Origin: Candidatus Acidiferrales bacterium
GTDB taxonomy: Bacteria; Acidobacteriota; Terriglobia; Acidiferrales; UBA7541
Reading direction: 5' to 3'
Assembly (NCBI GenBank): GCA_955651735.1
Contig: CATPAM010000412.1
Span: forward strand, 1 to 12,692
DNA length: 12,692 bases
Part shown: positions 1-6,825 of the stretch, one piece after another
Layout: the number at the start of each line of letters is the position of its first letter
Position numbering within the stretch: position 1 is the stretch's first letter
The notes under the pieces: generated by a model
The model's input: the letters and a program-made list of their open reading frames with translations, nothing else
Database searches by the model: none
What the model was told of the DNA's origin: nothing
Program-made: the position numbers and the translations under genes

Positions 1-156
1 GGAGAAACAACCTCCAGCACCGTCTCCGCCACAATGGGTACAGTATCCGGCATAAGGCCTGTGTTCCACGGATTGTAGCATTTCTTTAGCGCGTCCAGAG
101 ATTTCGCGAGCGACGTAAAGGGCTTTCTCCGGCGGGCTTAGTTTATGATGAGTCAA
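1..156 (-). CDS. Partial Cys/Gly-rich protein of unknown function (N-terminal end)
   Basis: A minus-strand reading frame is open from a TTG codon at 156-154 to the left edge of the window, so only the first ~52 residues are visible. An in-frame stop (TAA) lies two codons upstream of that TTG, so the protein cannot begin much earlier. The first half is charged and helix-like (KLSPPEKALYVAREISGRAK). The second half carries a CxxC followed by a glycine-rich stretch and a third Cys (YCTHCGGDGAGGCF), which could bind zinc or another metal. An internal ATG at 81-79 is the alternative start; neither start has a strong Shine-Dalgarno. I do not recognise the family. Confidence is limited by the short length and the missing remainder. 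Confidence 0.4.
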   Translation of the reverse strand, partial: MTHHKLSPPEKALYVAREISGRAKEMLQSVEHRPYAGYCTHCGGDGAGGCFS

Positions 157-403
157 TAATTAGTTGATTGAATTTTTGTCGAATTATGGGGCGAAGCATC
201 GCCCGTCGCACCTCGAGGGCCTGCAGCGGTCTTGAGTAACTGGGAGGGCACGCCTGGGCTTAATTTGCGAGCAGGGTGGCGCTGTCTGCGAGGAAAATTA
301 AGGAACAGCGAAAGCGGTACGAACCCGCAGGGGAAACAGGGAGACTTGCTGGCGAGGCCACCAAAGCGGTGGGCTTGCGGATCGCTTGGGAGAGCGGCAA
401 AGA
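157..403 (+). other. Non-coding leader of the PilZ gene with possible RNA hairpins
   Basis: I see no convincing gene in this stretch. It contains a perfect 6-bp stem with a 4-base loop at 189-204 (GGGCGA/TCGCCC). Near the gene, at 352-378, there is a longer imperfect hairpin: CCACC pairs with GGTGG around a 5-base loop, and after one mismatch five more pairs (one of them G-T) extend the stem. I compared it by eye with the c-di-GMP (GEMM) riboswitch because the downstream gene is a PilZ protein, but the conserved GEMM core segments are absent. Any regulatory role is unproven. Confidence 0.3.
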
Positions 404-736
404 ATGGAACAAGAACGAAGGCGCATGCCACGCGTGCCGTTTGTGGCTTCGGCGGAACTGCTGGAGGTCGACAGCGGGACGCGCATGAACGCGCAGGTCA
501 GCGAGCTGAGCCTGCACGGCTGCTACGTGGACACGCTGAACCCACTCCCCAAAGGCACTAGTGTGTATGTGAAGATTTTCACGGAGGAATATTTCTTCGA
601 GACACCCGCGATTGTGGTTTATTGCCACCCGCGTCTGGGCATGGGCCTGGCATTTCACGACGTGAAGCCCCATTTTGTAAACGTGCTGCAGAATTGGGTA
701 ATGGCCTCTGCAGGCAGGAAGGGTCTCGGGGACTGA
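404..736 (+). CDS. Single-domain PilZ protein (likely c-di-GMP receptor)
   Basis: The protein has 110 residues and consists of one PilZ beta-barrel domain, a family that binds cyclic di-GMP and passes the signal to motility, polysaccharide or adhesion machinery. The N-terminal arginine motif RxxxR is present at R6-R10, within RRRMPR. The second signature, normally (D/N)xSxxG, reads ELSLHG at residues 34-39, so the usual Asp/Asn is Glu. The barrel continues through residues 40-100. The ATG at 404 is chosen because a purine-rich GGGAGAG at 388-394 lies nine bases upstream; an in-frame TTG at 386 would add six residues but sits on top of that site. No partner gene is adjacent: the next gene is convergent after 14 bases. 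Membership of the family is fairly sure; true ligand binding is not, given the altered second motif. Confidence 0.8.
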   Translation: MEQERRRMPRVPFVASAELLEVDSGTRMNAQVSELSLHGCYVDTLNPLPKGTSVYVKIFTEEYFFETPAIVVYCHPRLGMGLAFHDVKPHFVNVLQNWVMASAGRKGLGD

Positions 737-750
737 CCGCCCCAATTTCT

Positions 751-969
751 TCAGGAAGGCTCTTGCTCCAGCGCTGCCAGTTGCGCGAGCACGCGCTCTT
801 TGTTCTCCGCGGAGAGAGTCTTGTACAGATCGAGAATCGTTTTTATCCCGTCTTGCTCGGCAACCGAAACTGCCCCCTTGCCCTTAGGATGCGCCAGGCG
901 CTTGTGTGACTTCACATGACGCGAACTGAAGAGCTTGCCGCAGACATCGCATCGAACAGGCTCCGGCAT
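751..969 (-). CDS. Small C2H2-type zinc-finger protein
   Basis: The protein has 72 residues. Its N-terminal half is a compact zinc-finger-like module: C7-x2-C10, an aromatic/hydrophobic segment (KLF), then H22 and H27 (x11 between the second Cys and first His, x4 between the His pair; H18 is another candidate ligand). This is close to the classical C2H2 pattern, which normally has x12. A Lys/Gly-rich linker follows, then a predicted amphipathic helix (residues ~40-68, DGIKTILDLYKTLSAENKER...) that could mediate dimerisation. The ATG at 969 is preferred over an upstream GTG (978) or TTG (975) because GAGAGG at 983-978 is correctly spaced eight bases before it. The protein could bind DNA, RNA or another protein; nothing here tells which. 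It is convergent with the PilZ gene and divergent from ggt. Confidence 0.72.
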   Translation of the reverse strand: MPEPVRCDVCGKLFSSRHVKSHKRLAHPKGKGAVSVAEQDGIKTILDLYKTLSAENKERVLAQLAALEQEPS

Positions 970-1237
970 CGACAACACCTCTCAGGTGAATGTCCCCCAA
1001 TGTGATTACGACGCCGCCGCGCGGCATGCGGTTACTAGGAAGTCTCAGATTGTGCCAGGAACACAACTGGAAGGAGAAGCGGGCGCTCGGCACCAAAGTT
1101 GCAATGCATTCGAGCGGAGACCGCGAACAGCCGCAATCAGTCGAAGCAAGTAGCAGCGCCTTGGCGGCGCGTTGCACGCCTGCTGAACGGCTTGCCTTGA
1201 CGATGCGGGCTTAATCACTTAGTGTCTTTTACCTGTT
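970..1237. other. Divergent intergenic region, zinc-finger gene / ggt
   Basis: About 270 bases separate the start of the minus-strand zinc-finger gene from the plus-strand ggt start, so promoters for both must lie here. I find no clear -35/-10 pair and no convincing small gene. The short symmetric sequence CACTTAGTG at 1217-1225, just upstream of ggt, is too short to call an operator. ggt itself has no recognisable Shine-Dalgarno in the 15 bases before its ATG. Confidence 0.3.
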
Positions 1238-3046
1238 ATGAGACGACGAATCACATCGACGGTGAGCGCTCTGGGGTTGGCTGTGGCGGTATTTTTCCTG
1301 ACGACGCGAGTTTCCGGCAGCCAGACGGCGGCGGAGGATCGGACGCTTACGGAGGCGGCGAAGGGATGGCCGCGGGAGGCGGTGCGCGGGGCCAAGGCGA
1401 TGGTCGCTACCGATGAGGAGTTGGGGTCGAAGGCGGGCGTGGAGATTTTGAAGCGCGGCGGGAATGCGGTGGATGGGGCCGTGGCGGTGGCGTTTGCGCT
1501 GGCGGTGGTGGAGCCTGCGGCGGGGAACATTGGCGGCGGCGGATTTATGCTGGTGCGCTTGGCGGACGGGCGGACAACGTTTCTAGATTACCGGGAAGTG
1601 GCGCCGGGTGCGGCGACGCGGAACATGTACATCAAGCCGGATGGGAAGCTGGATGAAAAGGCTTCCGTGATTGGGTACAAGTCGGTGGCCGTGCCGGGAA
1701 CGGTGGCGGGACTGGAACTGGCGCTGAAAACGTATGGGACGATGAAGCTCGCGGAGGTGATGGAGCCGGCGATACGTCTGGCGGAAAACGGGTTTGCGGT
1801 GAGCGAGAAGCTGGCGCGGCAGTTGCAAGAAGAGAAGGCGAGACTGGAGCAGTTTCCCGTGAGCCAGCGGATTCTTTTGAACGATGGGAAAATGTGGAAA
1901 GCAGGAGACACGCTGAAACAGCCGGAACTGGCGGCGACGCTGAAACGGATTGCGAAGAATGGCGCAGAGGAGTTTTATGGCGGCAAGACGGCGCGGATGA
2001 TCGCGGCGGATATGGAGAAGTCGGGCGGGTTGATTACGCTGCAGGATTTGGCGGCGTACAAGCCGAGAGTGCGGGAAGTGCTGCGCGCGAAGTACCAGGG
2101 CGGCGGGCACGAATGGGAGGTGCTGACGTCGCCGCCACCGAGCTCGGGTGGCGTGGCGATTATCGAAGCGCTGAATATGCTGAAGGATGTGCCGCTGAAG
2201 AGTTGGGAGGACGTGGAGAGCGTGCACATGGTGGCCGAAACGATGCGGAGGGTGTTCGCGGACCGCGCTGCGTACTTGGCGGACCCGGATTACTCGAACG
2301 TGCCGGTGGCGGGTCTGACCGCTTCGTGTTACGCGAAGGAGTTGGCGGGAACGATTGATGCACAGCGGGCGTCTTCGAGCAAAGAGGTGCGGGCGGGGAA
2401 GCCGCATGCGTGCGGTGCGGCGGCGGCGGGCGCGGCGCCCTCGACGCTGGTGAGTTTGGGCGAGGGGCCGCACACGACGCATTTTTCGGTGGTGGATGCA
2501 GCGGGAAACGCGGTGGCGAGCACGTATACGCTGAACGACAGTTATGGGTCGCACGTGACGAGCACGGCGGGATTTTTGCTGAACGACGAGATGGACGACT
2601 TTACGACGCAGCCGGGCGTGCCGAACGCGCTGTTCGGGCTGATTCAGTCGGAGGCGAATGCGATTGCGCCGGGGCACCGGCCGCTGAGCTCGATGACGCC
2701 CACGATTTTGTTGCGCGACGGGAAGCTGAGTTTTGTGACGGGATCGCCCGGTGGGCCGACGATTATTTCGGCGACGCTGCTGAGCGTGATTAACTGGATG
2801 CGGCTAGGAATGGATGCGCAGGCGGCGATCAATGCGCCGAGGTTTCATCATCAGTGGGTGCCGGACCAGATTTTCATGGAAGAGGATTTTCCGGAAGGCA
2901 CGCAAAAGGCGCTGGAGGCGCGGGGATTTACGGTCAAGCGACGGGGACATATAGGGCTGGTGAATGCGATTGGGATTGATGCGAAGAGCGGGGAGAGGTT
3001 GGGTGCGGCGGACCCGCGCGATCATGGGTCAGCTGTGGGGTATTGA
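1238..3046 (+). CDS. ggt: Gamma-glutamyltransferase / glutathione hydrolase (exported)
   Basis: This 602-residue precursor of the Ntn-hydrolase GGT family hydrolyses or transfers the gamma-glutamyl group of glutathione and related compounds, normally in the periplasm. An N-terminal MRRR followed by a hydrophobic stretch (residues ~8-25) is a signal peptide. The autocleavage site and nucleophile is the first Thr of TTHFSVVD, Thr413; cleavage there would give a large subunit (~30-412) and a small subunit (413-602). Other family signatures are FLDYRE near residue 115 (gamma-glutamyl carboxylate binding Arg), TYTLNDSYG, NDEMDDFT, PLSSMTPTI (the Ser-Ser pair) and SPGGPTI (oxyanion Gly-Gly). Length matches the usual 560-600 residues. 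It is transcribed alone or as the first gene of the plus-strand run. All expected catalytic residues are present, so it should be active. Confidence 0.96.
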   Translation: MRRRITSTVSALGLAVAVFFLTTRVSGSQTAAEDRTLTEAAKGWPREAVRGAKAMVATDEELGSKAGVEILKRGGNAVDGAVAVAFALAVVEPAAGNIGGGGFMLVRLADGRTTFLDYREVAPGAATRNMYIKPDGKLDEKASVIGYKSVAVPGTVAGLELALKTYGTMKLAEVMEPAIRLAENGFAVSEKLARQLQEEKARLEQFPVSQRILLNDGKMWKAGDTLKQPELAATLKRIAKNGAEEFYGGKTARMIAADMEKSGGLITLQDLAAYKPRVREVLRAKYQGGGHEWEVLTSPPPSSGGVAIIEALNMLKDVPLKSWEDVESVHMVAETMRRVFADRAAYLADPDYSNVPVAGLTASCYAKELAGTIDAQRASSSKEVRAGKPHACGAAAAGAAPSTLVSLGEGPHTTHFSVVDAAGNAVASTYTLNDSYGSHVTSTAGFLLNDEMDDFTTQPGVPNALFGLIQSEANAIAPGHRPLSSMTPTILLRDGKLSFVTGSPGGPTIISATLLSVINWMRLGMDAQAAINAPRFHHQWVPDQIFMEEDFPEGTQKALEARGFTVKRRGHIGLVNAIGIDAKSGERLGAADPRDHGSAVGY

Positions 3047-3055
3047 CAGAAATCG

Positions 3056-3110
3056 AGGATTTAACGCCGAGCACGCCGAGGGAAGAGCGCAGAGGGCACG
3101 GAGAAGCGAA
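3056..3110. repeat. Degenerate ~9-bp tandem units (ACGCCGAG/GCGCAGAGG type)
   Basis: Directly after ggt there is a run of related short units: ACGCCGAGC, ACGCCGAGG, then AGCGCAGAGGG and CACGGAGA. It is non-coding and purine-rich on this strand. Repeats of this general look (units ending in GAG or CAGAGG) occur dispersed between genes in many soil-bacterial genomes; that comparison is from memory. They are probably remnants of a dispersed repeat family, not functional sites of ggt. Confidence 0.45.
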
Positions 3111-3150
3111 AGGCAATGTCAAAAAGACCTCGCACGCAGTGATGGTTGAG

Positions 3151-3189
3151 ATCCTTCGGCCCGGCTGAAAAGCGCCGGGACCTCAGGAT
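3151..3189. repeat. Palindromic intergenic repeat (ATCCTTCGG...CTCAGGAT type)
   Basis: Two nested inverted repeats form a likely stem: ATCCT at 3151-3155 with AGGAT at 3185-3189, and CCCGGC at 3160-3165 with GCCGGG at 3174-3179 around the loop TGAAAAGC. This resembles short palindromic elements scattered between genes in acidobacterial genomes (recollection, not a search). Its right end overlaps the ATG at 3188 that would otherwise extend the next gene, which is a reason to place that gene's start at 3221. Confidence 0.5.
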
Positions 3190-3220
3190 GACAACCGCTC
3201 AACCCAGACAAGTTGAAATT

Positions 3221-4081
3221 ATGGACAGACTGCTATCGACGTACCTTTTTGTTTCGCGAAAACTGACTCGGGAACTGCTCGGGCAAATTGCCGGGGCGGG
3301 ATTTTCGGGCGTGGAGATTTTTTGTTCGCGAGCGCATTTTGATTACACCTCAAAGACCGAGGCGCGGGACATCGGCGCGAGTCTTGCTGATTTGGGGCTG
3401 ACGCTGACTTCGCTGCACGCGCCGACCAGCCGGGACTTGAGCGCTACGCGGGAGAGCGGGCAGCCGCTTTCGATTTGCGAAGTGGAGCGGGTGCGGCGCA
3501 TTGAGGCGATGGATGAATTGAAGCGGGCCATCGATATCGCCGAGGATTTGCCGTTCCCGCGCTTGATTTTTCATATGGGCGGGACAAGAGAGACCGCCGA
3601 CCCGCGCAAGCGCGACGCAGCGTTCAGTTCGCTGGAGCATTTGATCTTGCACGCGAAGCACGTGGGCGTGACGATTTGCGTGGAAAATACCGCGAGCGAA
3701 ATGGGCGATCCGGCGTATTTGCGGGCGTTTTATGACGAGACGCGGCTGACCGGGCTGCGGTTTAATTTTGATATTGGGCATGCGCATCTGGCGGATGGGC
3801 CGGAGGAAGAGCGTGTGGAGAAGGGATTTGCACCTTTGCGGGAGTTGGTGGTAGGCGCGCACATTCACGATAACCATGGTGAGAAGGATGAGCATTTGCC
3901 GCCCTACGACGGAACGATTGATTGGGAGAAGGCGATCAAAATGTTGAAGACGGCACCGGACGCGAAATTGCCACTGCTGCTAGAGTTGAAGGAGAAGACG
4001 GGGCCGGAGGCGGCGTCTGCGCAGGAGCAGCTTGCGGCCGCGAGGAAGGCTTGGGATCGGTTTGAGGAAGAGTGGGCGTAG
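3221..4081 (+). CDS. TIM-barrel sugar phosphate isomerase/epimerase-like protein
   Basis: A 286-residue protein of the xylose isomerase-like / AP-endonuclease-2 TIM-barrel superfamily, whose members isomerise or epimerise sugars or polyols, or cleave DNA at abasic sites, using a divalent metal. The barrel starts at once (MDRLLSTYLFVSRKLTRELL). Visible barrel landmarks are GVEIFCSRAHFDY, LTSLHAPTS, PRLIFHMGG, ICVENTASEMG (candidate metal-ligand Glu), LRFNFDIGHAHLADG (Asp and His ligands), VVGAHIHDNHGEKDEHLPPYDGTIDW (His, Asp and the characteristic H-P-G-like segment) and LPLLLELKEK (final Glu). The pattern fits a sugar isomerase/epimerase better than endonuclease IV. Start at ATG 3221 is chosen because longer versions (3188 or 3146) begin inside the upstream palindromic repeat; no strong Shine-Dalgarno supports any of the three. 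The substrate cannot be predicted. Confidence 0.85.
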   Translation: MDRLLSTYLFVSRKLTRELLGQIAGAGFSGVEIFCSRAHFDYTSKTEARDIGASLADLGLTLTSLHAPTSRDLSATRESGQPLSICEVERVRRIEAMDELKRAIDIAEDLPFPRLIFHMGGTRETADPRKRDAAFSSLEHLILHAKHVGVTICVENTASEMGDPAYLRAFYDETRLTGLRFNFDIGHAHLADGPEEERVEKGFAPLRELVVGAHIHDNHGEKDEHLPPYDGTIDWEKAIKMLKTAPDAKLPLLLELKEKTGPEAASAQEQLAAARKAWDRFEEEWA

Positions 4082-4122
4082 AGGACAGAGGCTAGACGTT
4101 AGAATGACCATTAAGGGTTCCC

Positions 4123-4365
4123 GTGGAAGCAATCGCCATCTCGGAATTCAAAGCTAAATGCCTCGCTGTGCTCGAGCGCATCCGCAAGACCAGAACGCCT
4201 ATCCGAATCACGCGCGACGGAAAACCGTTAGCGGAGGTTGTTCCTTCGTCGGCCGCTCAGGAGCGTTCCGCCAGGATTCAGCCCATGAAAAGATTCCGTA
4301 GAAATTCTGGGCGACATAATTTCACCGACCACCAACGAGGGCGAATGAAGGTCGTTCGCGATTGA
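4123..4365 (+). CDS. Phd/YefM-type antitoxin, solitary, with compensating frameshifts
   Basis: The N-terminal ~46 residues ([23 protein letters not shown]... [16 protein letters not shown]) match the Phd/YefM (prevent-host-death) antitoxin fold, which binds DNA as a dimer and neutralises a partner toxin through its C-terminus. The start is GTG with AAGGG five bases upstream. The C-terminal part reads as an odd basic sequence in frame. In the +1 frame, 4292-4345 instead reads [18 protein letters not shown], typical for these antitoxins, before frame 0 resumes with KVVRD and the stop. Removing one A from the AAAA at 4288-4291 and adding one G at the TGA at 4346-4348 (making TGG) gives a continuous normal-looking tail. 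No toxin gene follows: asnS starts 49 bases later. Either the locus is decaying or the assembly contains two indels. Confidence 0.7.
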   Translation: MEAIAISEFKAKCLAVLERIRKTRTPIRITRDGKPLAEVVPSSAAQERSARIQPMKRFRRNSGRHNFTDHQRGRMKVVRD

Positions 4366-4414
4366 GGCTTCGACGAAGCATTGCAGGAAATCCACCGACA
4401 ATAACCATGATCCG

Positions 4415-5716
4415 ATGACCGTCATCACCATCGAACAGGCAGGGAAGTACGAAGGGCAGGACGTGACGATTCGCGGGTGGCTTTACAACTTGCGGGAGTC
4501 CGGCAAATTGGTGTTTCCGATTTTTCGTGATGGGACCGGGATCATTCAGGGGGTGTGCGCGCTAAAGGAAAACCCGGAGGCGTTTGCGGCGCTGAAAGGA
4601 TTGACGCAAGAGTCGAGCGTCATTGTGACGGGAAAAATTCGCGCGGAGCAGCGGGCGCCGGGCGGATATGAGCTGGGGGTCAGCAGAATTCAGGTGGTGC
4701 AGAAGGTTCCGGAGAGCACGCCGTTTCCGATACAACTGAAAGAGCATGGCGTGGATTTTTTGCTGGATCACCGGCATTTGTGGATGCGCACGCCGCGGCA
4801 GGCGGCGATTTTGCGGATTCGCGCGGAGGCTGAAAGGGCGGCGCGCGAGTTCATGGACAGCCAGGGTTACACGCTGACGGATGCGCCGATCTTCACGCCG
4901 GCGGCTTGCGAAGGGACTTCGACACTGTTCGAAGTGAATTACATCGATAACGAGAAGGCGTACCTGACGCAGAGCGGGCAACTGTACATCGAAGCGACGG
5001 CCATGGCCCTGGGGAAGGTGTACACGTTTGGGCCGACCTTTCGCGCGGAGAAATCGAAGACGCGGAGGCATCTCACAGAGTTTTGGATGCTGGAACCGGA
5101 AGCGGCGTACGTCGAGCTGGATGAGGCGATGACGCTCGGCGAGGGGCTGGTGAGCGCGATTGTGCAGTCGGCGCTGAAGAATAAAGCGCGCGAGCTGGAG
5201 ACGCTGAAGAGGGATGCGACGAAGCTGCAAAATGTGAAACCACCATTTCCGCGGATCAGCTATGAGGACGCGATCAAGGTGTTGCAGAAGCATGGGAATC
5301 CGGCGAAATTTGGCGATGATATTGGTGGCGACGAAGAGACGATCATTTCGAATGAGTTCGACCGGCCGGTGCTGGTGCATCGGTATCCGGCGGCGATCAA
5401 GGCGTTTTACATGCAACCGGATGCGGAGCGGCCGGACCTGGCGCTGGCGTTTGACATGCTGGCGCCGGAAGGCTACGGAGAGATCATCGGCGGGAGCCAG
5501 CGCATTCATGACTACGATTTGCTGGTGAAACGGCTGCGCGAGCACAACCTGCCGGAGGACGCGTTCCGGTGGTACCTGGATTTGCGGCGCTACGGCAGCG
5601 TGCCGCATTCGGGGTTTGGCATGGGGCTGGAACGCACGGTGGCTTGGATTTGCGGGGCAGAGCACATTCGCGAAGTGATTCCATTCCCGCGCACGCTGTA
5701 CCGGGTATATCCTTAG
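4415..5716 (+). CDS. asnS: Asparaginyl-tRNA synthetase
   Basis: A 433-residue class IIb aminoacyl-tRNA synthetase that charges tRNA-Asn with asparagine in the cytoplasm. The N-terminal ~100 residues are the OB-fold anticodon-binding domain ([31 protein letters not shown]). The catalytic domain begins near residue 125. Motif 2 is [21 protein letters not shown], with the ATP-binding Arg at about R210. Motif 3 is [13 protein letters not shown], with Arg at R407, and the C-terminus is the family's PFPRTLYR. The overall length and this ending fit AsnRS of the short bacterial type; AspRS would carry a large insertion and be nearer 580-600 residues. The start ATG at 4415 overlaps the stop of a three-codon upstream frame (4407-4418), probably by chance. 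Nothing appears missing. Confidence 0.95.
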   Translation: MTVITIEQAGKYEGQDVTIRGWLYNLRESGKLVFPIFRDGTGIIQGVCALKENPEAFAALKGLTQESSVIVTGKIRAEQRAPGGYELGVSRIQVVQKVPESTPFPIQLKEHGVDFLLDHRHLWMRTPRQAAILRIRAEAERAAREFMDSQGYTLTDAPIFTPAACEGTSTLFEVNYIDNEKAYLTQSGQLYIEATAMALGKVYTFGPTFRAEKSKTRRHLTEFWMLEPEAAYVELDEAMTLGEGLVSAIVQSALKNKARELETLKRDATKLQNVKPPFPRISYEDAIKVLQKHGNPAKFGDDIGGDEETIISNEFDRPVLVHRYPAAIKAFYMQPDAERPDLALAFDMLAPEGYGEIIGGSQRIHDYDLLVKRLREHNLPEDAFRWYLDLRRYGSVPHSGFGMGLERTVAWICGAEHIREVIPFPRTLYRVYP

Positions 5717-5766
5717 GCTTCATCTGCAGCGCATCAGCAGTTTTTTTACTCGCAACATCGTAAGGC

Positions 5767-5791
5767 CTCAGGCCTAAAAGGCAGGCCTGAG
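5767..5791. repeat. 9-bp inverted repeat between asnS and arginase
   Basis: CTCAGGCCT (5767-5775) and AGGCCTGAG (5783-5791) are perfect complements separated by seven bases (AAAAGGC). The hairpin is strong but is not followed by a T-run on either strand, so it is not a standard intrinsic terminator. It lies 13 bases before the arginase ATG. It may be a dispersed palindromic repeat or an mRNA structure between two cotranscribed genes. Confidence 0.5.
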
Positions 5792-5804
5792 CTACAGGGC
5801 GACT

Positions 5805-6716
5805 ATGGCGCAGAAAATACGAATCATTGGTGTGCCCATGGACCTGGGGGCCAGCCGACGCGGTGTGGACATGGGACCGTCGGCGCTGCGAGTGGCGGGA
5901 TTGCAGGCACGCATCAAGCAATTGGGGCACCAAGTCGAAGATATTGGGAATATTTCGGTCAAACAGCCGGAAGAAATGTCTTACGGAGAAAAGCGGGCCA
6001 AATATCTCGCGGAAATCGCTGACGCTTGTAAAGATCTGGCAGCGATGATCGAGAAATCGTTGGAAGAGAGCATGCTGCCGGTCGTCCTAGGCGGCGACCA
6101 TTCGATTGCCGCGGGCACGCTGTCTGGGGTCGCGGCGCACTTTAAGAAGAAAGACAGGAAGATAGGTTTGATCTGGCTGGATGCGCATGGCGATATCAAT
6201 ACGCCGGAAAGCTCTCCTTCGGGGAACGTGCATGGCATGCCGCTGGCAGCGGCGATGGGTTACGGGGCTGCGGAACTGGTGGAGTTGCAAGGATTCAAGC
6301 CGAAAGTGGAGCCGCAGAATATTTCGCTGGTGGGGATTCGCGATTTGGACTCGCAGGAGAAGAAGCTGGCGAAAAAAGCGGGTGTGCACGTTTTCACCAT
6401 GCGGGACATCGATGAGCGCGGAATGCGCGAGGTGATGAGTGACGCGCTGAAGTATGCGATGGATGACACAGACGGGATTTCCGTCAGCTTGGACATGGAT
6501 TTTGTCGACCCTTCAGACGCGCCAGGTGTCGGTACGCCGGTGCGGGGCGGTGTGACGTATCGCGAGGCGCATCTGGCAATGGAGATGATTGCGGATACGG
6601 AGGCGATGGTGTCGCTGGAGGTTGTGGAGATCAATCCTGTGATAGACGAGCACAATCGCACGGCGCTGTTGGGAGTGGAGCTGGTGCTTTCAGGGCTGGG
6701 AAAAAAGATTCTTTAA
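5805..6716 (+). CDS. rocF: Arginase
   Basis: A 303-residue ureohydrolase that hydrolyses L-arginine to ornithine and urea with a binuclear manganese centre. The metal ligands are all visible: H99 in GGDHS, D126, H128 and D130 in DAHGD, and D230 and D232 in SLDMDFVDP. E275 (VVEINP) is the conserved C-terminal Glu near the guanidinium. The segment INTPESSPSGNVHGMP is the arginase-type substrate loop, which separates true arginase from agmatinase and formiminoglutamase in this family. Length is typical (~300). The start ATG has AGGG five bases upstream. It follows asnS by 88 bases on the same strand. Its likely job is arginine catabolism or ornithine supply; no other arginine genes are in view. 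Confidence 0.93.
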   Translation: MAQKIRIIGVPMDLGASRRGVDMGPSALRVAGLQARIKQLGHQVEDIGNISVKQPEEMSYGEKRAKYLAEIADACKDLAAMIEKSLEESMLPVVLGGDHSIAAGTLSGVAAHFKKKDRKIGLIWLDAHGDINTPESSPSGNVHGMPLAAAMGYGAAELVELQGFKPKVEPQNISLVGIRDLDSQEKKLAKKAGVHVFTMRDIDERGMREVMSDALKYAMDDTDGISVSLDMDFVDPSDAPGVGTPVRGGVTYREAHLAMEMIADTEAMVSLEVVEINPVIDEHNRTALLGVELVLSGLGKKIL

Positions 6717-6747
6717 AGAGAGTGGGTAGTCGGTTCCTCAGTTGGCT

Positions 6748-6787
6748 GCAGACCTTTTCTGATTCTGGAAACATGATTTGGGTCTGC
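6748..6787. promoter_or_regulatory. Possible hairpin in the ddl leader
   Basis: GCAGACC at 6748-6754 and GGTCTGC at 6781-6787 are perfect 7-base complements with a 26-base loop, lying in the 109-base gap between arginase and the ddl start. There is no T-run after it. It could be an mRNA structure in the ddl leader, or chance. Confidence 0.25.
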
Positions 6788-6825
6788 CCTTCAGGGATAC
6801 GGTGTTTTCTGGAAAAATAATCGAC

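Noticed and set aside
318..332. tRNA T-arm-like sequence on the minus strand (GCGGGTTCGTACCGC)
   Set aside because: The loop has T where the invariant A58 should be, and no acceptor, D or anticodon arm could be found around it.
300..385. c-di-GMP (GEMM) riboswitch before the PilZ gene
   Set aside because: The conserved core segments of the motif are absent; only unrelated hairpins are present.
1583..2677. Long minus-strand frame (364 codons) antisense to ggt
   Set aside because: Arg/His/Pro-rich composition typical of the reverse complement of a G+C-rich gene; the plus strand is an unambiguous GGT with all catalytic motifs.
3146..3220. Extended N-terminus of the TIM-barrel protein from 3146 or 3188
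   Set aside because: The extra residues are encoded by the palindromic intergenic repeat and have no strong Shine-Dalgarno; the barrel begins at the ATG at 3221.
4407..4418. Three-codon upstream ORF (ATG ATC CGA TGA) overlapping the asnS start
   Set aside because: Too short and without a Shine-Dalgarno; most likely chance.
4562..5665. Long minus-strand frame (367 codons) antisense to asnS
   Set aside because: Same shadow pattern, Arg-rich without any domain; asnS on the plus strand is certain.
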